Position numbers and translations under genes: made by a program
Notes under the pieces: model-generated
Databases searched by the model: none
Told to the model about the DNA's origin: nothing
The model's input: the letters and a program-made list of their open reading frames with translations, nothing else
Assembly (NCBI RefSeq): GCF_027922165.1
Contig: NZ_BSFD01000002.1
Coordinates: 570,857 to 634,856, forward strand
Direction of reading: 5' to 3'
DNA: 64,000 nt
Source: Brevundimonas intermedia
Lineage (GTDB): Bacteria > Pseudomonadota > Alphaproteobacteria > Caulobacterales > Caulobacteraceae
In this document: one piece after another, positions 20,566 to 31,100 of the stretch
How positions within the stretch are numbered: the stretch's first letter is position 1
Layout: every line of letters begins with the position of its first letter

Positions 20566-21612
20566 TTGAGTTATTTTTACGATGGCGAATTTGATTCTCT
20601 CAAAATAGAGAAAATGATCCTACACGTGGTCGGAGCAGGCGACTTCGAACCACAGCAACAGATGGATGATGTTGAGCAAGAAGCCTTCTTTCTGTCCCGA
20701 ATACAGGAGATAGACGCTTCAGGACTTTTTATATTTGATGCCAATTCACAGACAAAAAGGACCATTGGCGAGATTGCCGACGGAACACTTTCATTCGAAG
20801 ATGGCGCGCAACGATTAGCGAGAGACTTTTCCGGTCGACATAGCGGAACTAGTGCCGACGGAGCATTGTTCATGGTAGAACTAAGCTCTAATACACGCAA
20901 CTCGTCGCTATACAGTATCTTCAAATACGATTATAGAGAAGCTGTCGAGCGCACAGACGACGGCGGACAAAATCACTTACGGCGCATCGTCGAGGCATTT
21001 GTTGCTGATAAAAAAGCTCTACAGAAATCCTGCCTTGTCAGGGTTCAGGACGGCGAAGTATTGGAGAGCGTAGCAGCCCAAGATCGTATGGGGCGAACTC
21101 CAGATCTGACGGATTATTTTGCGGCATTTCTAAATGTAAAGCGTGAGAGAAATGACCACGAACTAAATCGCGGCCTTAATGATGCACTTCGAGAAGTGTT
21201 CACAGATCGGAAGGCCGATCTTCCAAACCAGGACGCAGCCGCCGCTTTGCGCACCGCAAAGGACGCCCTGAGCCAACGTCAACGGATCGACAATGCTGCT
21301 GTCCTCGAAGCAGTCCTAGTTGCGGCAGGCAACCCCGATCAACCCGATATGGTGGCCGCATTTGAAGCCACCGTCGTCCGCAAACTTCGAAGCGCCAAGC
21401 TCACTGGCGTGGAATTTGCACCCGATCAGCAAGTGCTGCGCAGAGCTGCGCGAAAGCGGATCCAAACCGTGGAAGGTGTGACATTGGAATATCCATCCGA
21501 CCTCGAGGGCATTCGCGTACGGACGGTCCCAGGAGCAAACGGCAGCCGCACGATCACAATTGAGACTGCGCGGATTGAAGACGAAACGATTATCCGTGAT
21601 CGAATTCGCTAA
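20566..21612 (+). CDS. Distant nucleoid-associated (NdpA/YejK-like) protein, first gene of two-gene operon
   Basis: 348-residue soluble protein that I do not recognise firmly. By eye its layout recalls the 37-kDa nucleoid-associated family (YejK): an N-terminal half starting with a core helix/strand (IEKMILHVVGAGDFEPQQQM) and SSLYSIFKYDYREAV, a central FLNVKRERNDHELNRGLNDA (about 187-206), and a basic C-terminal part (RRAARKRIQTVEGVTLEYPS) ending in beta-strands. If right, it binds DNA or nucleoid. The start is TTG at 20566, with GGGGAGG 6 nt before it. Codon use is AT-richer than uvrB and lepA on either side, which suggests transfer. It overlaps the next gene, so the products probably work together. 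Confidence 0.6.
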   Translation: MSYFYDGEFDSLKIEKMILHVVGAGDFEPQQQMDDVEQEAFFLSRIQEIDASGLFIFDANSQTKRTIGEIADGTLSFEDGAQRLARDFSGRHSGTSADGALFMVELSSNTRNSSLYSIFKYDYREAVERTDDGGQNHLRRIVEAFVADKKALQKSCLVRVQDGEVLESVAAQDRMGRTPDLTDYFAAFLNVKRERNDHELNRGLNDALREVFTDRKADLPNQDAAAALRTAKDALSQRQRIDNAAVLEAVLVAAGNPDQPDMVAAFEATVVRKLRSAKLTGVEFAPDQQVLRRAARKRIQTVEGVTLEYPSDLEGIRVRTVPGANGSRTITIETARIEDETIIRDRIR

Positions 21613-22879
21613 ACTGCTCGACGACCTTTCTGCCGACCAGCGGATATTTCTGACCGAATCGTCAGCGGAAGTCGTTGTGGCTCAACTAGATGCCGATCTA
21701 GCGCAAACGGCGTTAGATCATGCTCGTCGATTGGGATGGAACGTGCGGGTCGAAAATGCCGCCGCTGAAGAAGTGGCGGACGATCTTAACCCAGCATTCC
21801 AGCCCTTCCGATTTACGGTCACTAAGCCTCTAGCCCAAGGACGGGTTAGACTGCTGACACTAGCCGGCTTTGCCCAATGGCTATCTGAAACCCCCTCAGG
21901 CTTGGTGCAGGTTGCTCGTTTAGAAACACCATTCGAGACCGGGCTATTCCGGGTGGGAAATTGGACCGACGAGCAAGCCTTCGAGCCGACCCAACGCGCC
22001 AAATCCCCCCGTACGCTAGTCAGGGAGACTCAGCAGCGGCGTGATGTACCCGACGACATTCGGGCATGGCTCGTTCCGGACGAGACGCAGCCGGATTGGG
22101 ACGATCCAGTATTTTGCGTGTGGGCGACACGGGCAACACGGGCGTGCCTTATGGCGATCGCGACGGAAGTGAATGCAGGTTCTGACTTTTCCTTTCGCGG
22201 AAACGCCCAACTGACCATCGGGGAACCAGAGGCTGGCTACAAACCACCAATGCGGCAGTTTTGGCAGCTGCAGCGGACCGTAAGCTGGATCTATGAAAAC
22301 CCCAGCGAGACAGAAACGCGGTTCAGACTTATCAACTACGAGCTGGGCCGCTTAGGTCGGTCGTCTAATGTTGCAATAACTGATGTTCTTGAGTACATGG
22401 GAGTTGCACTTGAAAGTGCAAAATTGGCATTTCAGTACAGCCTTGCAAAGGTTAGTTCTGATACAGCTAAGTCATTATCCGATCTAAGAAAATCTCTTTC
22501 TGAAGAAACATCTCGGCTTTCAGAGATGGTCCGCCAGGTAATAAGCGCCGTATCAGGAGTTGTTTTCGTCGGTATTGGATTAATTGCCGCAAGATTTTCC
22601 ACCAGTACGCCTAAACTTGCTCTAATTATTATGGGTTTTGTTTTATGTTGCTACGTATTTTTTGTTATAAGATCAGGAAAAAATCACATCGCTCAACAGC
22701 GTAATATGCGCACAGTCTGGCGAAAACGCCTCTACGGATACATCTCAGATAACGATTATAAAGCCATGATCCTAGATCCAGCGGGGAAGTCTGAGGATCA
22801 ATTCCACAGTGCCGCGTTGTGGGGAGGATTTGTCACTGGCGGAATAGCGTTAGCTATCCTCGCGGCAGTTTGCTTGTAA
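21596..22879 (+). CDS. Membrane-anchored protein of unknown function, second gene of two-gene operon
   Basis: 427 residues if it starts at GTG 21596, overlapping the upstream gene by 17 nt; TTG 21560 or 21575 are alternatives and no clear ribosome-binding site decides. About 280 soluble residues (FAKLLDDLSADQRIFLTESS ... WQLQRTVSWIYENPSETETR) lead to a heptad-like coiled coil at about 288-314 (DTAKSLSDLRKSLSEETSRL). Hydrophobic helices follow at 315-337 and 340-360, then a basic cytosolic loop (RNMRTVWRKRLYGYI), and a last helix at 406-427. The layout is a soluble sensor or effector domain tied to the membrane. No family recognised. AT-rich codon use, strongest in the last third, marks recent acquisition. 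Confidence 0.6.
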   Translation: MIEFAKLLDDLSADQRIFLTESSAEVVVAQLDADLAQTALDHARRLGWNVRVENAAAEEVADDLNPAFQPFRFTVTKPLAQGRVRLLTLAGFAQWLSETPSGLVQVARLETPFETGLFRVGNWTDEQAFEPTQRAKSPRTLVRETQQRRDVPDDIRAWLVPDETQPDWDDPVFCVWATRATRACLMAIATEVNAGSDFSFRGNAQLTIGEPEAGYKPPMRQFWQLQRTVSWIYENPSETETRFRLINYELGRLGRSSNVAITDVLEYMGVALESAKLAFQYSLAKVSSDTAKSLSDLRKSLSEETSRLSEMVRQVISAVSGVVFVGIGLIAARFSTSTPKLALIIMGFVLCCYVFFVIRSGKNHIAQQRNMRTVWRKRLYGYISDNDYKAMILDPAGKSEDQFHSAALWGGFVTGGIALAILAAVCL

Positions 22880-22934
22880 TTGATTTAATTCTGCGCAGCG
22901 ATACAGGTCTTCGTGTTAATCACCAGACTGCATA

Positions 22935-22991
22935 AACCAACTCTACCTTCAACGCCCGCCTCAGCACCAGCGCCGCGCGGCTGAACGTGTC
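22935..22991 (-). pseudogene. Remnant 3' end of a second XRE antitoxin gene
   Basis: The minus-strand translation DTFSRAALVLRRALKVELV aligns without gaps to the C-terminus of the intact antitoxin downstream in this window (DTLSRAARVLGHSLKVELV): 14 of 19 residues are identical. There is no upstream part: the homology stops at the C-run and repeat element. It also lacks the stop codon at the equivalent place. This is a broken duplicate of the antitoxin gene, or what is left of a related toxin/antitoxin pair. Confidence 0.75.
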
Positions 22992-23003
22992 CCCCCCCCC
23001 TTG

Positions 23004-23176
23004 CTTTCGTCATCCTCCGGCAAGCCGCGCCTTCGCGGCGCAGACCGGGGGACCCAGCGGCGCGCGTGAGCGCGAACCTGTCGCGGACGCGATCTTCGAA
23101 ACATCGTGCGGCGGATGGATTTCGCCTTCGGCGCCGCTGGGTCCCCCGGTCGCTTCGCGCCGGAGGATGACGAAAG
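23004..23176 (+). repeat. 173-bp inverted-repeat element, copy 1 (diverged)
   Basis: Terminal inverted repeats CTTTCGTCATCCTCCGG and CCGGAGGATGACGAAAG. An inner stem pairs GGGGGACCCAGCGGCGC with GCGCCGCTGGGTCCCCC. The core (GAGCGCGAACCTGTCGCGG, GGATGGATTTCGCC) is shared with the copies at 55153 and 55868, in the same orientation and at identical length. Confidence 0.9.
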
Positions 23177-23193
23177 GAGGGGCGGGTTGACGC

Positions 23194-23493
23194 CTAGACC
23201 AACTCCACCTTCAGCGAATGCCCCAGCACCCGCGCGGCGCGGCTGAGGGTGTCCAGGGTCACGTTCGACGCCTCCGGGTCGAGGACGCGGTTCAGTTGGG
23301 CGCGGCTGGTCTCCATTTCGGCGGCCATGGCGGCGCGGGTCAGGCCCTGGGCCTTCATCGCCTGCTGGAGCTGGAGGGCGATCACGCTCTTGACCGCGCG
23401 CAGGGTCACCTCCTCGCGGATGCCGTCCTCGTCGAGGAAGTCGTCCAGGGTGGCGAGGTCCGACGGATCGCGGAACTTCATGTCTGAGGTCAT
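23194..23493 (-). CDS. XRE-family antitoxin (HigA-like, 99 aa)
   Basis: Antitoxin of a type II pair. The N-terminus (MKFRDPSDLATLDDFLDEDG) is the toxin-neutralising type seen in HigA-like partners. It is followed by a helix-turn-helix at about 48-75 (MKAQGLTRAAMAAEMETSRA, LNRVLDPEASNVTLDTLSRA) and a short C-terminus (GHSLKVELV). It lies 15 nt downstream of the toxin gene in the same direction, in HigBA order. The remnant at 22935-22991 is its nearest relative in this window. It probably represses its own operon. Confidence 0.9.
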   Translation of the reverse strand: MTSDMKFRDPSDLATLDDFLDEDGIREEVTLRAVKSVIALQLQQAMKAQGLTRAAMAAEMETSRAQLNRVLDPEASNVTLDTLSRAARVLGHSLKVELV

Positions 23494-23508
23494 TGGGCGC
23501 TCCTTTGA

Positions 23509-23847
23509 TTAAAGGCTGCGCTCCTTCATGCGGCGTAGCGCGATCTCGATCTCGGCCTTTGGAGTCTTCTGCGACTTCTTGATAAAGCCGTGGACCACGA
23601 CCAGCGCCTTGTGCGCCGTATCGTGGAAGAAGATCATCCGCACCTCGCGATTGCCGCCGAGGCTGGACCGGACCTCCCACAGGCCGCCGCCCAGCGAACG
23701 GCAGAGCGGAAGCCCCATCGGAAACCCGAACTGGACCCGCTTGAGGTCGTAGCCGAGGATCGCGCGGTCCGGCTTATCGAAGGATCGCAGCCACTCCTGA
23801 ATAACCGGCCGACCGGTGGGGGTCTGGTAGAAGCGGACCGTGTGCAT
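23509..23847 (-). CDS. RelE/HigB-like toxin, phage Gp49-like family (112 aa)
   Basis: Likely ribosome-dependent mRNA interferase of the RelE superfamily, Gp49/HigB-like branch. Seen: VRFYQTPTGRPVIQEWLRSF, LKRVQFGFPMGLPLCRSLGG, GLWEVRSSLGGNREVRMIFF and the C-terminal basic helix HGFIKKSQKTPKAEIEIALRR. Basic residues expected at the active site (Arg in EVRSSL, Arg in REVRM, Lys in IKKS) are present, so it is probably active. Toxin-first order matches HigBA systems. Confidence 0.88.
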   Translation of the reverse strand: MHTVRFYQTPTGRPVIQEWLRSFDKPDRAILGYDLKRVQFGFPMGLPLCRSLGGGLWEVRSSLGGNREVRMIFFHDTAHKALVVVHGFIKKSQKTPKAEIEIALRRMKERSL

Positions 23848-24274
23848 CAGCGGCTCCTCGGAGCGAGTTTCTGTAGTTTCCGATCATCACGGTCTCTCCG
23901 TTTGCCGCCTCGACCTTTGTCGGTTTCACCCAACGCCGTGGCAATGGAAGTACTGTACCATATTTGGTCCACCCCGCAATCCATCACGGCCTTCTCCGGC
24001 ACGCCCAGACGAAGGCGGCAAGCGCGGTCATTATGGCCGCTACGCCGTGGAGGATTTGAGGTTCGATAGTGATCATCGCAGGCTCCTTGATCAACCTCTG
24101 ATAATCCCGGTCACAATGATCGGTGAGGCTGTTTGGAGAGCCTATGGTGGATACTCAGCGCCTCAACGCACGCTCGGCCTGTTGTGCGGTGCGGTCCTGA
24201 CAACACCCTCGCCGCAAGGGGAGGACACAGGTTGCGTCCGGGTTTGGCGTAACGGCGGTTTAGGCCGTGGGGGC
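23848..24274. other. Region upstream of toxin gene; mostly unassigned
   Basis: 427 nt between the toxin gene and the rightward HTH gene. The only gene I can support is the 30-residue ORF at 23984-24076. The AT-rich stretch TACTGTACCATATTTGG near 23951-23967 may hold the toxin/antitoxin promoter. The rest (24080-24270) shows no coding sense. Confidence 0.4.
23984..24076 (-). CDS. Small hydrophobic peptide (30 aa)
   Basis: Short ORF with a strong ribosome-binding site (AAGGAG, 6 nt before ATG at 24076). The product starts MITIEPQILHG, has one hydrophobic helix (VAAIMTALAAFVWA) and ends in a basic tail CRRRP. The layout is that of single-span small membrane proteins, including type I toxins and holin-like peptides. 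It lies 136 nt upstream of the toxin gene in the same direction, so it may share its transcript. There is no homologue evidence; coding is inferred from the ribosome-binding site and amphipathic layout only. Confidence 0.45.
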   Translation of the reverse strand: MITIEPQILHGVAAIMTALAAFVWACRRRP

Positions 24275-24826
24275 ATGAGCCAGGGCATTCACCGCAAGAT
24301 CCGATCCGACGCCGTCTGGGCCGAGGTGCGCAAGGCGTGGGAGGATGGGGAGACCGCGCGGTCGGTGGCGCGGCGGTATGACGTCGGGGTTCACGCCCTG
24401 TGGAAGCGGCGGGAGGCGGAGGGATGGACTCGGCCCGAGCCGAACGCGGGGCCGGTGGAGCCGGCCGAGGGCTGGGGCGCCTATGTGCAGGGGCGGCGTG
24501 ACGCCTTCGAGGCGCGTCTGGAAGAGGCGCGGGCGCTGGCGGAGTGTCTGGTCGAGGCGATGAAGGACGAGCGGCTGACGCGGGCGCCCCACTGGCATAT
24601 TCCGTGGCTGTATCGCTGGCGCGCCGACCATCTGGGGGCCGAGGCGGCGGCGCGGGACCGGGAACGGGCGCGCGAGGCGGGGCATCCGTGGGCCGAGGTG
24701 TTCTGGGACGAGGACGGGGTGCTGAGGCCGCTATGGCGGCTGGATGAAGAGATGGCGCGGCTGCACCCGCAGGACTGGCGCCGGGCGGTGGGCGTGCCGG
24801 AGGGGGTGGAGGTGGAGGCTCCGTAG
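24275..24826 (+). CDS. Helix-turn-helix protein of unknown role (183 aa)
   Basis: The N-terminus reads as a resolvase/terminase-small-subunit-like HTH: DAVWAEVRKAWEDGETARSV, ARRYDVGVHALWKRREAEGW. The rest is helical and rich in Arg, Glu, Ala and Trp (EARALAECLVEAMKDERLTR, RWRADHLGAEAAARDRERAR), with no known domain. The start at 24275 is chosen for its family-like beginning MSQGIHRKIRSD; the frame stays open upstream. High-GC codon use is normal for the chromosome, unlike the island operon. A DNA-binding role is inferred from the HTH only. Confidence 0.6.
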   Translation: MSQGIHRKIRSDAVWAEVRKAWEDGETARSVARRYDVGVHALWKRREAEGWTRPEPNAGPVEPAEGWGAYVQGRRDAFEARLEEARALAECLVEAMKDERLTRAPHWHIPWLYRWRADHLGAEAAARDRERAREAGHPWAEVFWDEDGVLRPLWRLDEEMARLHPQDWRRAVGVPEGVEVEAP

Positions 24827-24991
24827 CTCTCCCTCCCCGTTCCGGGGAGGGGGGTCGAGCCGGAGGCGAGACCGGGTGGGAACGGCAGGGCGACGCCCCA
24901 CGGACCTGCCGAAATCAGAGCGGTGCGGCCTTGCCTGGCCGCCCCCACCCCGTTGCTTCGCAACGCCCCTCCCCCGCAGGGGGAGGGAGAG
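24827..24991. repeat. 165-bp G/C-rich inverted-repeat element
   Basis: Ends CTCTCCCTCCCC and GGGGAGGGAGAG are inverted. Inner short hairpins are CTCCCCGTTCCGGGGAG and CTCCCCCGCAGGGGGAG. It begins right at the stop of the HTH gene and ends 15 nt from the convergent lepA stop, so it may also terminate transcription. Confidence 0.65.
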
Positions 24992-25006
24992 GTTGGTGCG
25001 CTAGGA

Positions 25007-26815
<1,809 letters not shown>

Positions 26816-27010
26816 CCGCGCGCCCCTATCACGCGTAGAGGTCCGGGACCAGCGGGCGCGGCGATCCGCGCCCCTGACAGTGTCAGATTAAGGCTTTGCA
26901 ACAATATGTATCGGCGTTTGAGAGCGGCTCGCGGACGCTGTAAGGATCAGGCCTGCGATCACCGGCGCGAGCCGGGCGGTCCGCTTCGCCTGCAACCGAG
27001 GAAATCCCCC

Positions 27011-28141
27011 GTGTCCAAGACGACCCGAACCGCTTTTAGCCTTGGCGCCCTCGCCGTGTCGGCCTTCCTGCTGGCCGGCTGCGGGGGGCATGGCGACGAG
27101 GCGACCGAGGAGAAGGCCGCCGGCGGCTCGCGCCAGACCGTCACCGCCGCCACCGTGACCCAGACCAATCTGCGGCGCACCGTCACCGCCTCGGGCACCG
27201 TCTCAGCCTGGGAGGAAGTGCCGGTCGCGGCCGAGACCGGCGGCCTGACCGCCGTCGCCGTCTATGTGGATGAAGGTTCGTATGTGCGTCAGGGCCAGCC
27301 CCTGGTGCAGATGAACGACGTCCTCCTGCGCGCCCAACTGCGCCAGCAGCAGGCCCAGGTGCAACTGGCCGAGGCCAATGTGGCGCGCGACGACGCGGCC
27401 CTTGGTCGCGCTCAGCAGCTGAAGGAACGGGGCTTCCTGTCTCAGGCCTCGCTGGACACCGCCCTGGCCAACCAGCGCGCCTCGAACGCCAATCTGGCCG
27501 CCGCGCGCGCTACCCTGGCCCAGACCCAGACGCAACTGTCGCAGGCCACCATCCGCGCGCCCGTCGCCGGCCTGATCATCAGCCGCAGCGTGACCAAGGG
27601 CCAGATCATCGCCGCCGGGACCGAGCTGTTCCGCATGGTCCGCGACGGCCGGCTGGAGCTGGACGCCCAGGTGCCCGAGACCGAGTTGGCCCAGGTTCGC
27701 GCCGGCCAGTCGGCGACCGTCTCCTCCAGCGAGGCGGGAACCACCTCCGGCACGGTCCGGATCGTCACGCCCGAGGTCAATGCGAACACCCGCCTGGGCC
27801 TGGCGCGCATCTCGCTGTCGCCCGGCGCCCCGCTGCGGCCGGGCATGTTCGCCCGCGCCGACATCGACGTCGGCGACCAGCCGGCCACCACGGTGCCCAC
27901 CGGCGCGGTCCTGTATCGCGACAACAAGCCCGGCGTCTTCAGCCTGGCCGCCGACGGCCGGGTTCACTTCCAGCCGGTCGTCATCCTGTCGCGGACCGAC
28001 ACCCAGACGGCCGTCACCGGCGTCAATGTCGGCGCCCAGGTCATCGTCGACGGCGCCGGCTTCCTGAACGAGGGCGACCGCGTCAACGTCGCCCAGGCCC
28101 CCGGCGGCGCCCGCCCCGCTACACAGCCTGCGGCCAAGTAG
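27011..28141 (+). CDS. RND efflux periplasmic adaptor lipoprotein (376 aa)
   Basis: Membrane-fusion protein linking an RND pump to an outer-membrane channel. The lipoprotein signal FLLAGCGGHG has its lipid-attachment Cys near residue 24. The lipoyl half-motifs (VPVAAETGGLTAVAVYVDEG ... TIRAPVAGLIISRSVTKGQI) flank a coiled-coil hairpin at about 100-165 (LRQQQAQVQLAEANVARDDA). Beta-barrel and membrane-proximal domains follow. The start is GTG 27011 with GAGGA 7 nt upstream; the frame is open far upstream but meaningless there. It sits 9 nt before the permease gene, so they form one operon. No outer-membrane factor or regulator is adjacent. Confidence 0.94.
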   Translation: MSKTTRTAFSLGALAVSAFLLAGCGGHGDEATEEKAAGGSRQTVTAATVTQTNLRRTVTASGTVSAWEEVPVAAETGGLTAVAVYVDEGSYVRQGQPLVQMNDVLLRAQLRQQQAQVQLAEANVARDDAALGRAQQLKERGFLSQASLDTALANQRASNANLAAARATLAQTQTQLSQATIRAPVAGLIISRSVTKGQIIAAGTELFRMVRDGRLELDAQVPETELAQVRAGQSATVSSSEAGTTSGTVRIVTPEVNANTRLGLARISLSPGAPLRPGMFARADIDVGDQPATTVPTGAVLYRDNKPGVFSLAADGRVHFQPVVILSRTDTQTAVTGVNVGAQVIVDGAGFLNEGDRVNVAQAPGGARPATQPAAK

Positions 28142-28150
28142 GACCGACCG

Positions 28151-31100
28151 ATGAACCAGATGTCGTCCTGGGCGATCAAGAACCCGATTCCGATCATCCT
28201 GCTGTTCCTGCTGCTGACGCTCGGCGGCGTGGTCGGCTTCATGGGGATGCGGATCAATCAGAATCCCGACATCGACTTCCCGCTGGTCGCCGTCACGGCC
28301 GCCCGCCCCGGCTCGGCGCCGGCGGAAATGGAGGTCCAGGTCACACGGCTGATCGAGGATTCGCTGGCCGGTCTGTCCGGCGTGCGCCACGTCACCTCGA
28401 ACATCAGCGACGGGGTGTCGTCCACGACGATCGAGTTCGAGCTGGGGACGGACACGGACCGGGCGACCAATGACGTGCGCAACGCCATGACCGGCCTGCG
28501 GGCCAGCCTGCCGCAGGACATGCAGGAGCCGGCGGTCCAGCGGATCGACATCACCGGCGACGCCCTGATCACCTATGTGGTCCGGTCGCCGACCATGACG
28601 CCGGAACAGATCAGCTGGTTCATCGACAACGAGATGAGCCGCGCCCTGCTGGCCCTCGGCGGCGTGGGCGAGGTCAACCGCTCGGGCGGGGTGGATCGCG
28701 AGATGCGGGTCGAACTGGATCCGCAGCGGCTGGCCGCCTACGGCGTCACGGCGGCCGAGGTCAGCCAGGCCCTGAACAACGTCAACAACAACCTGCCCGG
28801 CGGCCGCGTCACCATCGCCGGGTCCGAGCGCGCCGTGCGCACCCTGGGCGCCGCCACCTCGGTCGCGCAACTGCGCGAGACCCTGGTGCCGTTGGGCGAC
28901 GGCAAGACCGTGCGACTGGATAATCTGGGCACGGTCGAGGACAAGTGGAGCGAGCCGCGCCGCCTGGCCCGCTACAACGGCCAGGAGGCCGTGACCTTCA
29001 ACTTCCTGCGCTCGCGCACCGCCTCCGAGGTCAAGGTCGCCGAAAAGGTCCGCGAAGAAGTCCAGAAGATCGACGAAGCCCACCCCGAGCTGACGATCAG
29101 CCAGGTCACGGCCAGCGTCGAGGAGATCGAAGAATCCTATCTGGCCTCGCTTGAGGCCCTGCTGCTGGGGGCCGTCCTGGCCGTCATCATCGTCTTCATC
29201 TTCCTGCGCGACTGGCGCGCCACCCTGATCGCGGCGACAGCCATGCCGATGTCGCTGATCCCGACCTTCGCCATCCTGGGCCCGCTGGACCAGTCGCTGA
29301 ACGTCGTCACCCTGCTGGCCCTGTCGCTGACCATCGGCATCCTGGTCGATGACGCCATCGTGGAGATCGAGAACATCGTCCGCCACATGCGCGACGGCAA
29401 ACCGCCCTATGACGCCTCGCTGGAGGCGGCGGACGAGATCGGCCTGGCGGTCGTGGCCACCACGGCCACCATCATCGCCGTCTTCGCGCCCGTCGGCTTC
29501 ATGCCGGGCATCATCGGCCAGTTCTTCAAGGCCTTCGCCCTGGCGGCCTGCGTCTCCGTGGCCTTCTCGCTGCTGGTGGCGCGGACCCTGACGCCGCTGA
29601 TGGCGGCCTTTATCCTGAAACACACCCACCATGAGGATCGCGATCCCTTCTGGATGAGCGGCTATCTGAAGGCCCTGCGCTGGTCGCTGGGCAATCGCTG
29701 GAAGGTCTTCATCATCGGCATCCTGTTCCTGGTCGGATCGATCGCCACCTCGGTCGTGGCCAAGATGTCGTTCGAGTTCATGTCGCCCGGCGACACGGCC
29801 CGCGCGGCCTTCCAGGTCGAGCTGCCGCCGGGTTCGACCCTGCGCCAGACCGACGCCGTGGTGCAGCAGATCACCCGCAAGCTGGAGGCCCGCCCCGAGG
29901 TCACCTCGGTCTATGCCGCGATCGGCGGCCAGGACGTGACCCAGGCCAACATCTATGCCGACATGGTGCCCAAGGGCGACCGCGACCTGAGCCAGCAGGC
30001 CTTTGCCCGGGTCATGGTCGACGAGATGAAACAGATTCCCGGCGCCCGCATCCGCGCCGGCATCGCCCAGTCGGGCGGCGGGCCGGGCGACGGCACCACC
30101 TACACCTTCTCGATCCTGAGCGATGATCCGGTCGCCCTGACCGCTGCGGCGCGCAAGGTGGAAGAGGAGATGCGCGGGGTGCCGGGCCTGGCCAATGTGG
30201 TCAACTCGGCCGCCATCGCCCGTCCGGAAATCCTGGTCACGCCCCGTGCGGACGAGGCCGCCTTGGCGGGGGTTTCGGCCGGCGCCATCTCGCAGGCGGT
30301 GCGGGTCGCCACCATCGGCGACGTCGATCAGAACCTGCCCAAATATAATCTGGGCGACCGCCAGATCCCGATCCGACTGCAGCTGACCGAGGAGGCCCGC
30401 GAGGACCTGAGCGTGCTGGAGACCCTGCGCGTGCCCGGCAACAACGGCGCCTCGGTGCCGTTGAGCGCCGTCGCCGACATCGAGTTCGGCGCCGGTCCCG
30501 CCACCGTCACCCGTCAGGACCGGTCACGCATCGCCTCGATCAGCGCCGAACTGGACGGCATCACCACGGGCGCGGCGGGGACGGCGGTCAACCAGCTGCC
30601 CTCCGTCAAAAACCTGCCCGCCGGCGTACGCCAGGTGCCGGCCGGCGACGCCGAGTTCATCCAGGAGATGCTGACTGGGTTCGGCATCGCCTTCGCCTCG
30701 GGCATATTGCTGATGTACGCGGTTCTGACCCTGCTGTTCAAAAGCTTCGCCTATCCGATCACCATCATGGCGGCCCTGCCCCTGGCCATCGGCGGCGCCT
30801 TCATCGCCCTGGCCATCGGGGGCGCCAACTTCTCCATGTCAGCCCTGATCGGGGTGCTGATGCTGATGGGGATCGCGGCCAAGAACTCCATCCTGCTGGT
30901 CGACTATGTCATCATGGCCGAGAAGGAGGGGATGCCCCGCCACGAAGCCATTATGGACGCGGCGCACAAGCGCGCCCGCCCCATCCTGATGACCACCTTC
31001 GCCATGGGCGCGGGCATGGTGCCCATCGCCATGGGCATAGGCGCAGACGTCCAGTTCCGTTCGCCCATGGCCATCGCGGTGCTGGGGGGACTGATCTCCT

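Larger units (their letters stand above)
22880..23193. other. Intergenic region with antitoxin remnant and 173-bp element
   Basis: 314 nt between the two-gene operon and the antitoxin gene. It holds a 57-nt antitoxin-gene remnant, a run of C residues (about 22991-23000) and one copy of the 173-bp repeat, each listed separately. The first 50 nt show nothing else. Confidence 0.7.

Noticed and set aside
20566..22879. Kiwa-type defence system
   Set aside because: Kiwa also pairs a membrane protein with a DNA-linked protein, but here gene sizes, helix number and order differ and no DUF4868-like sequence is visible. Only the general design is alike.
22991..23000. C-run as a programmed frameshift or phase-variable site
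   Set aside because: It lies between a dead antitoxin fragment and the repeat, not inside a working gene.
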